Part shown: piece by piece, positions 32,611 to 43,086 of the stretch
Layout of the letters: every line of letters begins with the position of its first letter
Position numbering within the stretch: the first letter of the stretch is position 1
IMG/VR virus record: IMGVR_UViG_3300046817_000745
Location: 1-64,000 of that record
DNA length: 64,000 bases
DNA from: a virus
Reading direction: 5' to 3' (one strand)
Notes under the pieces: model-generated
The model's database searches: none
What the model saw: the letters and a program-made list of their open reading frames with translations, nothing else
What the model was told of the DNA's origin: nothing
Position numbers and translations under genes: made by a program

Positions 32611-35600
32611 TGTTTGACGCGGGCGCCATCGAAGCCACGCTTACTGTCCACCTCGATCAGTTCAACCGTGACCTGGACAAGGCCGAGGAGCGGATCCGCC
32701 GGATCGAGGCGGAGAAGCACATCGTCAAGATCTCCGCCGTCTTCGACACCGCCTCGATGACCCGTGCCCGCAAGATGTTCGCCGACCTGGACATGCAGAT
32801 ATCCCGGGATGCGGCGATGCGGCTCAAGACCAGCCCGCAGGGGTCGGTGCTCGGCTCGCTCAACGCGCTGTTCTCCCCGCACCCGGTGGCTGGATCTCCG
32901 ACCGCGCAGCAGTCCGGTCAGCAGGGCCTGCTCGGCAAGATGTTCAACACACCCGGCGGAGGCGCAGGCCGGCCGGGGCCGGCTGCTGGGCCGCAACAGC
33001 AGCCTCCCGGCCGCACCACGGGCCCTGCACCGGGCCCGGGCGGCGTGGGGCCCGCTATGACCGTCCCGGGCCAGCAGAGGGACTCCAAGGGCAGATTCAC
33101 GTCCGGAGGCGGCGGCGGAGGCAGTAGCAACAGCCTGCTGTTCAAGCTGCTCTCTCAGATGCTGGGCGGTGATAAGAGGGCGCAGGACGTCGTCTCGGCG
33201 TTGACGCCGAACACCAAGGCACTTACAGGATTCATCAACAAGCTCGGGTCGGCGGCCGGCCCCGGCATTCTGGGCATCAGCGCGAAGAGAGCCAGCCAGG
33301 TGGGGGTTGGCGGATCACTGCTGGGCGCGCTGCCCGCGCTGCTGGGGCCGTTGGCCGCGCTCGGTGTCGGCGGGGCGGGCGCGGGCGTGCTCGCACTCGG
33401 GGCCAAGACACTGATCGGGACCAAGCAGGACCCCGGCCAGCTCTACAACCCGGCGCAGAAGGCCGGCGCGGCGCTGCAGGGCGGTCTGAAGACCGCGGCG
33501 CAGCCGCTGGTCAAACCACTCGAACAGGCGTTTTCACAGATTCCGTCCTTGATCAAAAGCATCACCCCGGCGTTGACTCAGCTGTTCGCCGGGGCATCGA
33601 CCTTGATCCAGCCATTCCTCCAGGGAATCACCGCGCTGGCCAAAGACGTGCTGCCGGGGCTCGGTCAGGCGTTCCGGGTCGTGGCCCCGCTGATGGAGCC
33701 GTTCCTGTCCTCGATCGGCCAGCTTTTCAAGAACCTGCTACCCGGGCTCTTGTCAATGTTAAAGGCCGTACAACCGATTCTTGGTGTGCTAGAGGGAGTC
33801 GTCGGCCGGGTCGGAACCGCACTAGGCGGCTTGTTTTCCGCAATAGCGCCGGTCATGCAACCGGCAAGTGTGCTGCTCAAGGCCGTCTTAGACCTCGTCC
33901 TATCTCTACTGCCGATCATAGGTCAGTTGGCAGCAATTTTCGCGTCAGCCTTGGCGCCCGCTTTTCAGATGTTCGCCGGCCTGCTCAACCAGCTCGTGCC
34001 GGTGCTGATCCCGATCGGCAAGATCCTCGCCCAGCTGGCCGGGGCCGTGCTCGTCGACCTGGTCGGAATTCTCCAGCCGCTGGTCCAGCTGATCGGCGCA
34101 CTGGCGCCATCCTTCGGCATCCTGGCCAAGGTGCTCGGCGACGTCTTCAACGCGCTGGAGAACACCGGCATCTTCCAGGTGCTCGCCTCTGCGCTGGAAA
34201 GCGTCGTCGGACCGCTGGCCAGCTTTATCAACATGTTGGTGGCACAGCTCGCACCTTTCATCCCGCCGCTGCTGCAGATCTTCCAGTCGCTGGTCAACGC
34301 CGGTATCAACGTCTTCGTCACCGCGATCCTCACGCTACTGCCGATACTCACCCAGCTCGTTCAGGCACTGCTGCCGCCACTGCTCAAGATCATCGTTGCG
34401 CTCACTCCGACCATTGCCCAGCTGGCCCAGCTGATGGCTCGGGGGCTGGGAGACGCGATCGTGGCCATAGCCAATGTCCTGGCGCCGCTGCTGGTGCTGA
34501 TCGTGAAGTTGATCGTCGGTGTGGTCAACTGGCTGAACAGCACACACCTGCTCCTGCCGGTTCTCGGCCTGCTGATGCTGGCTATCGCACCCATACCCAC
34601 GGCGATCGGCCTGATTGCCCTGGCGATCGGATACCTGGCGGAGCACTGGCAACGCATTTGGGGTGACATCAAACAGTGGGCAAAAGACGCCTGGGACTTC
34701 ATCTACAACGGATTCGGGAAGTATCTGCTGCCACTGCTCGGTCCGGTCGGCCTGATCGCGCTGGGTGTGATCGAGCTGCTCAAGCACTGGAAACAGGTAT
34801 GGGGCGACATCAAGCAAGTCGGTCTCGACTTCTACCAGTGGATCTGGAAAGACTTCGGTGCCAAGATCTCAAACTTCATCACCAAGACCGTACCCAGCTG
34901 GTTCGACACCGCGGTCGGCGCGATCAAGACCGCCTGGAACAAGGTCGAGGACGTTTTCAAAGTCCCGGTGAATTTCTTGATCAACACCGTGTACGACGGT
35001 GGGATCCGCCGGTTCTGGAACGACGTGATGGGCGCGATCGGGCTCGGGTCGCTCGACCTGCCGCTCATCAAGGGACTGGCATCAGGTGGGAAGATCCACA
35101 ATGGCACCGGGCCGCGCGCCGACGATGTGCTCATTCGGGCCAGCCGTGGGGAAACCGTCGTGTCGGCCGCGCACTCGGCCATGCTCGCGCCGCTGTTCGC
35201 AGCCGTCGGTGTTCCTGGGTACGCAGGCGGCGGGGTCGTCGGTGACGTCGGCGGGGTCGTCGCAGCCCTGCTGACGGGCAACACCGGCGCATTGACCAAC
35301 TCGCTCATGGATCTGGTCGGTGTGTCCAAGGGCACGTCGGGCGATCTGGCCCAGATGGTCACCGGCATCCCAAAGAAGATCATTGGTGACGCCGTGCACT
35401 GGGTCTCCGGGTCGATCGGCGGGATCATCAGTGCACTCTTCGGCACGAAGTCGGCAGGCAGTGCCCTCGCCGGGATAGCAGGCGTTGTGCCGGGCATAGC
35501 GAACGCCCGGCTGGCTCAGCTGATGTACCCGAAGTGGGCCAGTGGGTCCGACTGGGCCGCGTGGAACTACGTCGCGATGCGGGAATCCGGATGGTCCAAC

Positions 35601-36071
35601 ACCGCGAACAACCCGTCATCCGGCGCGTACGGCATCGCGCAGGCCCTGCCGTACACCAAGATGCCGAAAGCGGCCTGGCCGCCGTCCGCAGGCGGCAGCG
35701 CCGACCCGGCCACACAGATCATGTGGATGATCAGTTACATGCTCGGACGGTACGGTGGGCCGGTCGGCGCGGCCGCGCACGAGCAGCAGTTCAACTGGTA
35801 CGGCGGCGGATTGGACGCGGTCTTCAGCCACCCCACCGTGATCGGTGTCGGCGAGCGCGGGCCCGAGGCGGTTAGCGTCACACCACTCGCGTCGTACGGG
35901 CTGCGCGGTAAAGACCGCCTCGATCAGCTCATCGCGGCGCTCGGCAACGACCGGCCGATGATCGGCACGTATCAGACGGCGTTCTACGGCACCGGAGACA
36001 CCGCGTACGCCATGCGCGAGCTGGCTCGCACACTGCGCGTGTCCCGGCTGCAGGCGGTGGTGGGAAGATGA
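32610..36071 (+). CDS. Tape measure protein with C-terminal lytic transglycosylase-like domain
   Basis: The 1153-residue protein starts with a coiled-coil region (FNRDLDKAEERIRRIEAEK), then a Gly/Pro-rich linker and many hydrophobic helices (about 370-720) typical of tape measures. Near the end YVAMRESGWSNTANNPSSG with Glu992 and GAYGIAQALP fit a lysozyme-like SLT domain, useful for crossing the wall at infection. Length sets the tail length. A lower-GC stretch at about 33.72-33.96 kb contains two TTA codons (33759 and 33888). ATG overlaps the preceding stop. Confidence 0.88.
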   Translation: MFDAGAIEATLTVHLDQFNRDLDKAEERIRRIEAEKHIVKISAVFDTASMTRARKMFADLDMQISRDAAMRLKTSPQGSVLGSLNALFSPHPVAGSPTAQQSGQQGLLGKMFNTPGGGAGRPGPAAGPQQQPPGRTTGPAPGPGGVGPAMTVPGQQRDSKGRFTSGGGGGGSSNSLLFKLLSQMLGGDKRAQDVVSALTPNTKALTGFINKLGSAAGPGILGISAKRASQVGVGGSLLGALPALLGPLAALGVGGAGAGVLALGAKTLIGTKQDPGQLYNPAQKAGAALQGGLKTAAQPLVKPLEQAFSQIPSLIKSITPALTQLFAGASTLIQPFLQGITALAKDVLPGLGQAFRVVAPLMEPFLSSIGQLFKNLLPGLLSMLKAVQPILGVLEGVVGRVGTALGGLFSAIAPVMQPASVLLKAVLDLVLSLLPIIGQLAAIFASALAPAFQMFAGLLNQLVPVLIPIGKILAQLAGAVLVDLVGILQPLVQLIGALAPSFGILAKVLGDVFNALENTGIFQVLASALESVVGPLASFINMLVAQLAPFIPPLLQIFQSLVNAGINVFVTAILTLLPILTQLVQALLPPLLKIIVALTPTIAQLAQLMARGLGDAIVAIANVLAPLLVLIVKLIVGVVNWLNSTHLLLPVLGLLMLAIAPIPTAIGLIALAIGYLAEHWQRIWGDIKQWAKDAWDFIYNGFGKYLLPLLGPVGLIALGVIELLKHWKQVWGDIKQVGLDFYQWIWKDFGAKISNFITKTVPSWFDTAVGAIKTAWNKVEDVFKVPVNFLINTVYDGGIRRFWNDVMGAIGLGSLDLPLIKGLASGGKIHNGTGPRADDVLIRASRGETVVSAAHSAMLAPLFAAVGVPGYAGGGVVGDVGGVVAALLTGNTGALTNSLMDLVGVSKGTSGDLAQMVTGIPKKIIGDAVHWVSGSIGGIISALFGTKSAGSALAGIAGVVPGIANARLAQLMYPKWASGSDWAAWNYVAMRESGWSNTANNPSSGAYGIAQALPYTKMPKAAWPPSAGGSADPATQIMWMISYMLGRYGGPVGAAAHEQQFNWYGGGLDAVFSHPTVIGVGERGPEAVSVTPLASYGLRGKDRLDQLIAALGNDRPMIGTYQTAFYGTGDTAYAMRELARTLRVSRLQAVVGR

Positions 36072-37483
36072 CCGATCCGGTGCTGAGCGCAGGCCAGTAC
36101 TCCATCGACGGACTGGTGTTCGGGTCCGGTCAGATGATCTCGATAGCCAAGACGGAGATCAGCCCCGGTGCCGCAGTGACACAGGACACCCAGCTGATCG
36201 CCAACGACGGAAGACGATTCGGCTTCGACGTGCTGCCCGGGATGGCGGTCATCTTCACCGGGCAGGCGTTCCAGCAGGGCGATACCGGCCTGGCCCAGAT
36301 GAACGCGTACGACACCTTCGCCGCCACCTGGGGAAGGAAAGCCGTCCGGCGGACACCCGGGGCGGTCAGCACCCTGCGGATGTACTACCGGGGCAGCTCG
36401 GTGACCCGGCGGGTGTACGGCAGGGGGCGGGCATGTACGCCGGTCCTCGGCCTGGCCAGCCAGGGGTACATTCCGTTCACCGCCGAATTCGACTGCGCCG
36501 ACAGTGTGTTCTACGGAGACGTGCTCAACTCCTTCACCCTGGGCACCGCCTACGCGTTCACCGGTGGCGGCGTCGCACCGCCGCTCACCCCTCCGGTGGC
36601 GCTGGCCGCGGTCCAGACCGCGAACAACATGATTCCCGCGGCGGACAGCGACTTCGAACTGCCCTGGACGGGGAGCTGGACACCGCAGACGCTGATCTCA
36701 TCCCTCGGCCAGTCGACCGACTGGGCCGCGATCGGCACGCACTCGATGAAGGCAGCGGTCACCGGAGCGGGCACCGCGATCGTCAACTATGCAAATCTGT
36801 CGGTGCTTGCCGGGCTGTCCTACGGAGCGGGGCTGCGCGTCCGGGTCAGCTCGGGCAGCGGGACGGCGACGTTGACCGGGCAATGGCTCAACGGCGCGCT
36901 GGGCGTCATCGGGTCCCCGGTCACCTTCGGCACGGCGACGGCGACCACCAGCGGCACGGGGGTCCAAGTCGGCGGACTGCAGAGTGCCCCGGCCGGGGCG
37001 GCATGGCTCACCCTATCCCTCAGCTACGCGGCGGCCGGCGCCGTCAGCTTCTACGCGGACACGGTCATCGTCACCCAGGGCGTATATCAGAACAATGCGA
37101 TCCTGAACTCTGGAACCACTGACACCTGGCCGGTTATCACGATCACGGGTCCGTGCACTAATCCATCGATCATCTACCAGGGCAGTTCGACATCGCTTAC
37201 GCTGCAGACCGCCCTGGCCGCGAATCAGACGGCTGTGATATCCACCGTGCCGTGGAACCGGTACGTCGGAATCACCAGCTCGATCGGAGCCGATCCGTAC
37301 GGATCCGTCGCGGTCGCCGCGTCGCTGTCCGGAGTGGTGCGCGGCAGCCCGCTGGACGCTTTGATGATCCCGGCCGGATCCTTGACACCGGTCACATACT
37401 CAGCTCAAGACCTGACAGGGACATCGCGCTGCACCGTGTCTTGGCGCAATGCTTTCAAGATGCTAGGAGGCTCGACTCCGTGA
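36068..37483 (+). CDS. Distal tail protein (Dit-like) with inserted beta-sandwich domain
   Basis: The first 150 residues (DGLVFGSGQMISIAKTEI; FDVLPGMAVIFTGQAF; GYIPFTAEFDCADSVFYG) match the Dit pattern of siphophage baseplates. A central part of about 150 residues reads as a carbohydrate-binding-like jelly roll (DFELPWTGSWTPQ; GTHSMKAAVTGAG; FYADTVIVTQG), then Dit-like sequence resumes. Insertions of this type help bind the cell wall. ATG overlaps the tape measure stop. Confidence 0.72.
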   Translation: MTDPVLSAGQYSIDGLVFGSGQMISIAKTEISPGAAVTQDTQLIANDGRRFGFDVLPGMAVIFTGQAFQQGDTGLAQMNAYDTFAATWGRKAVRRTPGAVSTLRMYYRGSSVTRRVYGRGRACTPVLGLASQGYIPFTAEFDCADSVFYGDVLNSFTLGTAYAFTGGGVAPPLTPPVALAAVQTANNMIPAADSDFELPWTGSWTPQTLISSLGQSTDWAAIGTHSMKAAVTGAGTAIVNYANLSVLAGLSYGAGLRVRVSSGSGTATLTGQWLNGALGVIGSPVTFGTATATTSGTGVQVGGLQSAPAGAAWLTLSLSYAAAGAVSFYADTVIVTQGVYQNNAILNSGTTDTWPVITITGPCTNPSIIYQGSSTSLTLQTALAANQTAVISTVPWNRYVGITSSIGADPYGSVAVAASLSGVVRGSPLDALMIPAGSLTPVTYSAQDLTGTSRCTVSWRNAFKMLGGSTP

Positions 37484-38454
37484 GCTGGGTTCAAGGACTG
37501 TGGGCCGTCGATGGGAACACCCTGGACGCATCGCTGTGGCGCCAGCAGCTGTTCGCGTCCACTCTCAAGAGATCCGGGATCATGGCCCCCGCGGATCTCA
37601 AGGTCACGGCGTTCAGCACACCCGGAGCGGGTGTGAACGTGGCCGGCGGCTCCTGCGTCATCGCCGGCCAGGAGCTCTCCGGCGGTCAGCAGGGCAGTTA
37701 CTACGGCTTCAACAACGGGGTGGACGTGGTGACCGTGGCGGCCACCGGAGGATCACCCCGTTCCGACCTGATCATCGCCAGGGTCGAAGACCCTACGTTC
37801 AGCGGATCATCCTGGCCGTGGAACCCGGCGACACAGAACCTGATCTATTCGCGCGATCTCTCAGGTGTGTCGTCCAGCGCGACGACCGTACCGGGAGGTA
37901 CGACCGGCATCCCGCTTGCCCGTATCGACGTACCCGCCAGCACCTCGGCGATCACCAACGCCATGATCACGGATCTGCGGGCACTGGCCAACCCGGCTCG
38001 GCAGAACGACCTCTACGTCCTGACACCGGTGGCGACGGACGCGATGTCTGCAGCCACGGACAGCAAGACCGTGATGCGCAACTGGGGGCCGGCGTTCCCC
38101 ACCGTCTACATCCCGACGTGGGCCGTGCTGATGCGCATGGTCTTCACCGTCTCGGCAAGCCTGGTCGGGGGCGGCACCTTTGGATGCGCCATCGTGCTGC
38201 AGGTGAAGGTCGGACCGTCGATCACGTCGCAGATCAGCGGGATGGGTGACTCGGCGGTGGGTACGAACACCATCGGATTCCAGTCGGTCGGTCTTCTCGG
38301 CGACACCGTCAACGTGTCCTCGCTGCAGGGACAGACCGTGACAGTGCAGCCGCAGGCCCGGATCATCAACAGCGCCAGCGTGCAGGGATCGGTGACGATC
38401 AACGGAGCCTCTACGGAGACCCTGCAGTGCTACTTCCTCGAAGCGCCACAGTAG
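37480..38454 (+). CDS. Baseplate/minor tail protein (324 aa)
   Basis: GTG at 37480 with TAGGAGG nine bases upstream. It contains LWRQQLFASTLKRSGIMAP, VIAGQELSGGQQGSYYGFNNG, LARIDVPASTSAITNAMITD, then a beta-rich C-terminus. The first half resembles the ring of baseplate proteins that carry side fibres; the C-terminal half may bind a receptor. Position between Dit and tail hub supports a baseplate role. Confidence 0.6.
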   Translation: MSWVQGLWAVDGNTLDASLWRQQLFASTLKRSGIMAPADLKVTAFSTPGAGVNVAGGSCVIAGQELSGGQQGSYYGFNNGVDVVTVAATGGSPRSDLIIARVEDPTFSGSSWPWNPATQNLIYSRDLSGVSSSATTVPGGTTGIPLARIDVPASTSAITNAMITDLRALANPARQNDLYVLTPVATDAMSAATDSKTVMRNWGPAFPTVYIPTWAVLMRMVFTVSASLVGGGTFGCAIVLQVKVGPSITSQISGMGDSAVGTNTIGFQSVGLLGDTVNVSSLQGQTVTVQPQARIINSASVQGSVTINGASTETLQCYFLEAPQ

Positions 38455-39750
38455 ATGGCAGAGCAGTGGCAGTACTTCGCACAGCGCATCCTGGATGGCA
38501 CGTGGCTGGACCGGGTCGGTGCGCAGATGACGTCCGTCACGATGACCTGGGACCTGGCGACCGACCAGTTCCAAGGAACGATCACTCCGCAGGACAGGGA
38601 CCGCACCGCGAGCGACGGGCGTCCGCTCTTCGACGAATGGTCGACTGCGATCTACGCCGTCGAGTCCGGGATCATCCGCTGGGGCGGTCTGCTGATCGAC
38701 TCTGAGTTCACCGGTCCCGGGTGGGTCCTGGGCGCCGTCGGGTTCCGGGGGTACCCGAACGGCAACATGTACAACGGGGCCGTCTGGACACAGAACGCCA
38801 TTGATCCGCTGGACGTGGTCCGCTACATCTGGTCGTACCTACAGACGCAGCCGGGAGGAAATCTCGGACTGGTCGCGGACACCACAGCCAGCACAGCACG
38901 GGTCGGCGCGGCCACCTACGTCACCGCACCGGGGAACCAGAGCCTGACCCAGATCGCGACGGCTGCCAACCTGACTCTGGCGCAGATCCAGGCACTGAAC
39001 TCGACAGCGAACCGGAGCGCTAACGGGTACACATACCAGTCGTTGCCCGCAACAGGCAACGTGCCGGCCGGGGTGCCAGTCATCACCGCGCTCAGTCCGT
39101 ACACCCTCGCCTGGTACAACGGCACCGACTGCGGGCAAGAGCTGTCCAACCTTGCGCAGAGCGCGCCGTTCGGCATGTCGGAGTCGCACGCGTGGGCCGA
39201 CGCGGGCCAGAACACCGTGTCCCACAGGCTGGTACTCGGATACCCGCGGATCGGCACGCGGCAGCAGAACCTGCGCTTCGTCGAGGGCGAGAACATCACC
39301 GCGCTGGTCGACGTATCCCGCAACGGGGTCGACTACGCCAACGAACTGCTCGGGATCGGCGCAGGCACTGGCTCGGCCGCGGTCCGGACCACAGTCGGGT
39401 CACCGGATCCGTACCGGCTCAGGCGGTGCGGATCAGTCGTCAACCAGATGATCACCGACGCAGGCCAGCTCTCGTCCCTCGCCCAGCGGATGCTGACGAC
39501 GCTGCAGGCCCCCCTGGCAGGCCAGATCGGTAGCTGCACCTGGCTGAACCATCCGAACGCGCCGCTCGGAAGCTTCGCCCAGGGAGACGACGTCCTGATC
39601 TCGGTGAAGAACGGATGGTTGGCCGGACAGGACATCTGGCACCGGATCACGTCGTACACGTACAACCCGGCGACCATGACCGGGACACTCACCATGGCCC
39701 GCAGTGATTCCTTCACCTATGAGCCGTCCGCGACTACGGTGACAGCATGA
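38455..39750 (+). CDS. Tail hub/minor tail protein with inserted LysM-like domain
   Basis: The 431-residue protein begins right after the previous stop. Its N-terminal part (SVTMTWDLATDQFQGTITPQD; RWGGLLIDSEF) and C-terminal ring-like segment (GDDVLISVKNGWLAGQDIWHRI) look like a hub protein. Between about 157 and 210 the sequence YVTAPGNQSLTQIATAANL with LTLAQIQALNS is LysM-like, a peptidoglycan-binding module. It would tie the baseplate to the wall during infection. The insertion interrupts the hub domain. Confidence 0.65.
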   Translation: MAEQWQYFAQRILDGTWLDRVGAQMTSVTMTWDLATDQFQGTITPQDRDRTASDGRPLFDEWSTAIYAVESGIIRWGGLLIDSEFTGPGWVLGAVGFRGYPNGNMYNGAVWTQNAIDPLDVVRYIWSYLQTQPGGNLGLVADTTASTARVGAATYVTAPGNQSLTQIATAANLTLAQIQALNSTANRSANGYTYQSLPATGNVPAGVPVITALSPYTLAWYNGTDCGQELSNLAQSAPFGMSESHAWADAGQNTVSHRLVLGYPRIGTRQQNLRFVEGENITALVDVSRNGVDYANELLGIGAGTGSAAVRTTVGSPDPYRLRRCGSVVNQMITDAGQLSSLAQRMLTTLQAPLAGQIGSCTWLNHPNAPLGSFAQGDDVLISVKNGWLAGQDIWHRITSYTYNPATMTGTLTMARSDSFTYEPSATTVTA

Positions 39751-42700
39751 TCGACAGCCAGCTAGCCGCGGCGGTCGCTTCGCTCATGGACGAAGTGAAG
39801 AGACTGCAGGGACAGGTCAAGGGGATGCAGCTGTCCCAGACCCGCAGCCAGCTGGGCCATTCCAGCATCGACGACGGGTCACTCGCCGTCATCAGCGGCG
39901 GGTCGGTCCGACAGATCATCGGCCTGCAGAGCGACGGCACGGTCACCACCGTCGACCAGAACGCGCCTGCCCCGCCGGTGCCTTCGACGCCGACCGTCAC
40001 ACCCGCGCCAGGGGGGCTGACGGTCGCATGGGACGGCTTGTTCTCCGGCGGCTCGGCGCGGCCGCTCGATTTCGCCGACGTCGAGGTGCACGTCTCCATC
40101 ACCCCGGCTTTCACTCCGAACAGCACCACGCTGCGCGGCACGATGATCAAGGCCGGACAGGTCACCGTGCAACCGCTGGCATCCACCACCACCTACTACG
40201 CCGGCTTGGTCGCGGTCAACACCTCGGGCAACAAGAGCACGGTGAGCACTGAGGTAGCAGGGGTACCTCAGACGGCTCTGATCTCACCGGTCACCGCCAG
40301 TGAGATCGGGTACATCGGCGTTCTGAACGCCAATCCGTACCTGACGGGCGGCGACGGCACCGGCTGGGCATCAGGCGGCGGGACACCGGGATCCGCCATC
40401 ATCGTCACGAGCCCGTCCGCTGAACCGCCGTACACGTACACACAGCGTCCGGTTTCGCACATCGCCGGTGCTTCCGCCGCGTCACGTGTCGTCGGGACGC
40501 CGGTACAGCCGCCTCCCGTACTCATGACCATCTCGCCGACGGTGGTGCCCCTGGCAGGGGCAGGCGTCCCGGGAGTATCCGGCACGGTCAGCGTCGTCAC
40601 CAGTCAGCCCGCCGGATCGCCCTACACGTATGCGCTGCAGCTGGTCTCCAACACTGCGGGCGGGGGCACCGCCTACGAGCCGGGGCCGCCTGCGTTCCCT
40701 GCGATCCCCGGGCAGCAGTACCTGGTAACCGGCCTGTTCTACACACCGGCAACGTCCGTCTCTCTCGGGTTGTCGTTCTTCCTCAATGGTGTGTGGATCT
40801 GTGACGTCACCCAGGTGACACCCGTCTCCGCGAACACCTGGACGCAGGTTGCGGCGGTGGTCACCGCACCGTCCGGATCCAACTCGGCGGGCCCCGTATT
40901 CTTCACCCCGGGCCAATTCAGCCAGTACACCATGTACGGCCAGGCAGTCACCGCACTGCCACAAGTCCCCGGCGCGCTGATCCAGGCGGGGACAGTCTCC
41001 GCAATACAGATCGCGGCCGGGACAGTGGTCGCCGGGATCATCGACGGAACCACGGTCGAAACCGCCACGCTTGTTCTGGACACATCGGGCGTAGGCACGG
41101 GCGAGTTCGTCTACAACGGCGTGGGCACCTTCGGCAACTTGATCGGGTCGTGGGCGGCCGCGGCCGGCATCGACGCGTTCGGGAACCCGTACCCTGCCGG
41201 GTTGACTGCGACTCAGGGGCAGTTGACGGGTATCGGAGTCGTCCAGGCAGACATCATCCAAAGCATCCTCGAGGCATGCACCGTCAACAATGCCCTGATC
41301 AACGGTCCCAGTGTCGTGGGCGGAACCTCTCTGGAGACCGCCATCGTCTTCGACACGATCGGCGGAAACCTGCTGATCTACGCGAAGAGCACTGCGTCGA
41401 CCACGCTCACTGGCGAGGGGACGTGGACTGCTCCGGCCGGGTCATCCGGAACCGCCAAAATCGAGTGTTGGGGCGCGGGAGGCGGAGCCGGAAACAACGC
41501 CTCGGGCGCGGGAGGCGGTGGCGGCGGAGGCGGGGAATACGCCTGCGAGCCCACCTACCCGGTCGTAGCGGGACAGGTATACACGTACAACACGGGGGTG
41601 GGCGGTAGCGGAACCACCAACGGGGCAGGCGGCAACGGAAACGACACCTGGTTCGACGCAGGGAACGTATATGCACACGGCGGCCATGGCGGCGGCACGA
41701 ACCCGACCGGTTTCTGGGTCGGGTCCCCGGGAGGGACCGGCTCTGCCAACACCACCCGTTTCAACGGCGGCAACGGCGGCAACGGCTTCGGGCCCAACGG
41801 AGGCGGTGGCGGCGGAGGCAGCAGCGCGGGCCCGGCTGCAGTCGGAGGATCCGGGCACGACGCGAGCGGGGGGACAGGAGGAGCCGGCGGGACGGCGCCC
41901 ACAGGCGGTGGCACCGGCGGGGCTGCGGGGAACAACACCGCAGCAGGAAACGCCGGCACCGTTCCCGGCGGCGGTGGCGGCGGGTCGGGCACCAACGGAG
42001 GATCCAGCAGCAGAACCGATGTGTTCCACCCCACGGGGACATACTCCTACTACGGTGCCGACAACACCGAGGGATTCCCCCGAACCCTAAGCAACACCAA
42101 CGGGAACATGCAGCAGGGGTGCCCCAACGACTCCAACCTCGGGACGTTCTTCAGCTTCGCGCATTACAACTCATCGAATATCGTGAGCACGCTGAGTGGC
42201 AGAACGATCGACGCGGTGAGTATCACCGTTGACTGTCTGCATTCTTGGTACAACTCGGGAATGACCGTGTACCTGGACTATTCAGGCGTCAGCTCATTCC
42301 CGTCACCTATCTCAATCCCCGGCTCGACACACATCGGAAGCTACGGGATCGGAGAGGGACAAACAGAGACGATCTCCGTTCCGAACAGCGTCGGAGCAGC
42401 GTTCCAGAGCGGCGCAGCCCAGAGCCTGTACTTCCACGGGCCCAACCAGGGCTTGGCATACTCCGGATTCTTCCAGGGCGGCACCGGAGGGAATGCACCA
42501 CACCTGAACGTCGCCAGCCATGCGGGGTCGAGCCCGGTTCCGTCAGGTAACGGCGCAGACGGGCAGCTGAAGATCACCTACGTCAACTCGGTGGTCCTGG
42601 TGGCATCGTTCTCCGGAGTGGCGTTCACCGACGCATACGGGAACTCGATCCCGGTCGGCATGATGGTGAACACGGTCAAGGCGATCCAGCCGGGGTCGAG

Positions 42701-43058
42701 CCCGGCCGTGGCGGAGACCTGGCACACCTTGACCCTCAAGGCCGGATTCTCCAGCAACGGGTCCCCGGCGCCACCGTGCAGCTACCAGTTCGAACCCGCC
42801 GGAGGCGGGCGGGTGCGCCTGAGAGGCAGAGTGAATCTCACGGCCAATCAAGTAGCCGGCGCACCGTTCGCCGATATCCCGGCGAACTATACCCCGGTGT
42901 TCAACCATGAGATGCAGTGCAGCAACACCCTCAGCGGAATCACGGCGGGTAGAGGACCGATATACACGGACTCAGCATCCAATCAATTGAAGCTGACCGT
43001 GGCTGGAACCAGTGGTAATTTCATTTACCTGGACGGCGTCGTCTTCGACATCGACTAA
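39747..43058 (+). CDS. Tail fibre/receptor-binding protein with glycine-rich domain
   Basis: The 1103-residue protein has a coiled-coil N-terminus (LMDEVKRLQGQVKGMQ), a fibronectin-like region (PTVTPAPGGLTVAWDGLF), beta domains, then a long Gly-rich part (about 555-755) introduced by GTWTAPAGSSGTAKIECWG. That start is typical of polyglycine-helix receptor domains of phage fibres. The end resembles a small beta domain (WHTLTLKAGF; GRVRLRGRVNLTANQ). It is the last large tail gene and probably decides host range. Confidence 0.75.
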   Translation: MIDSQLAAAVASLMDEVKRLQGQVKGMQLSQTRSQLGHSSIDDGSLAVISGGSVRQIIGLQSDGTVTTVDQNAPAPPVPSTPTVTPAPGGLTVAWDGLFSGGSARPLDFADVEVHVSITPAFTPNSTTLRGTMIKAGQVTVQPLASTTTYYAGLVAVNTSGNKSTVSTEVAGVPQTALISPVTASEIGYIGVLNANPYLTGGDGTGWASGGGTPGSAIIVTSPSAEPPYTYTQRPVSHIAGASAASRVVGTPVQPPPVLMTISPTVVPLAGAGVPGVSGTVSVVTSQPAGSPYTYALQLVSNTAGGGTAYEPGPPAFPAIPGQQYLVTGLFYTPATSVSLGLSFFLNGVWICDVTQVTPVSANTWTQVAAVVTAPSGSNSAGPVFFTPGQFSQYTMYGQAVTALPQVPGALIQAGTVSAIQIAAGTVVAGIIDGTTVETATLVLDTSGVGTGEFVYNGVGTFGNLIGSWAAAAGIDAFGNPYPAGLTATQGQLTGIGVVQADIIQSILEACTVNNALINGPSVVGGTSLETAIVFDTIGGNLLIYAKSTASTTLTGEGTWTAPAGSSGTAKIECWGAGGGAGNNASGAGGGGGGGGEYACEPTYPVVAGQVYTYNTGVGGSGTTNGAGGNGNDTWFDAGNVYAHGGHGGGTNPTGFWVGSPGGTGSANTTRFNGGNGGNGFGPNGGGGGGGSSAGPAAVGGSGHDASGGTGGAGGTAPTGGGTGGAAGNNTAAGNAGTVPGGGGGGSGTNGGSSSRTDVFHPTGTYSYYGADNTEGFPRTLSNTNGNMQQGCPNDSNLGTFFSFAHYNSSNIVSTLSGRTIDAVSITVDCLHSWYNSGMTVYLDYSGVSSFPSPISIPGSTHIGSYGIGEGQTETISVPNSVGAAFQSGAAQSLYFHGPNQGLAYSGFFQGGTGGNAPHLNVASHAGSSPVPSGNGADGQLKITYVNSVVLVASFSGVAFTDAYGNSIPVGMMVNTVKAIQPGSSPAVAETWHTLTLKAGFSSNGSPAPPCSYQFEPAGGGRVRLRGRVNLTANQVAGAPFADIPANYTPVFNHEMQCSNTLSGITAGRGPIYTDSASNQLKLTVAGTSGNFIYLDGVVFDID

Positions 43059-43086
43059 GCCAGACAAGACAACACGAGGAGTCCGC

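Noticed and set aside
41400-42000. Glycine-codon repeat tract as a mobile or recombinational repeat
   Set aside because: It is in frame and encodes the Gly-rich receptor domain typical of fibre proteins.
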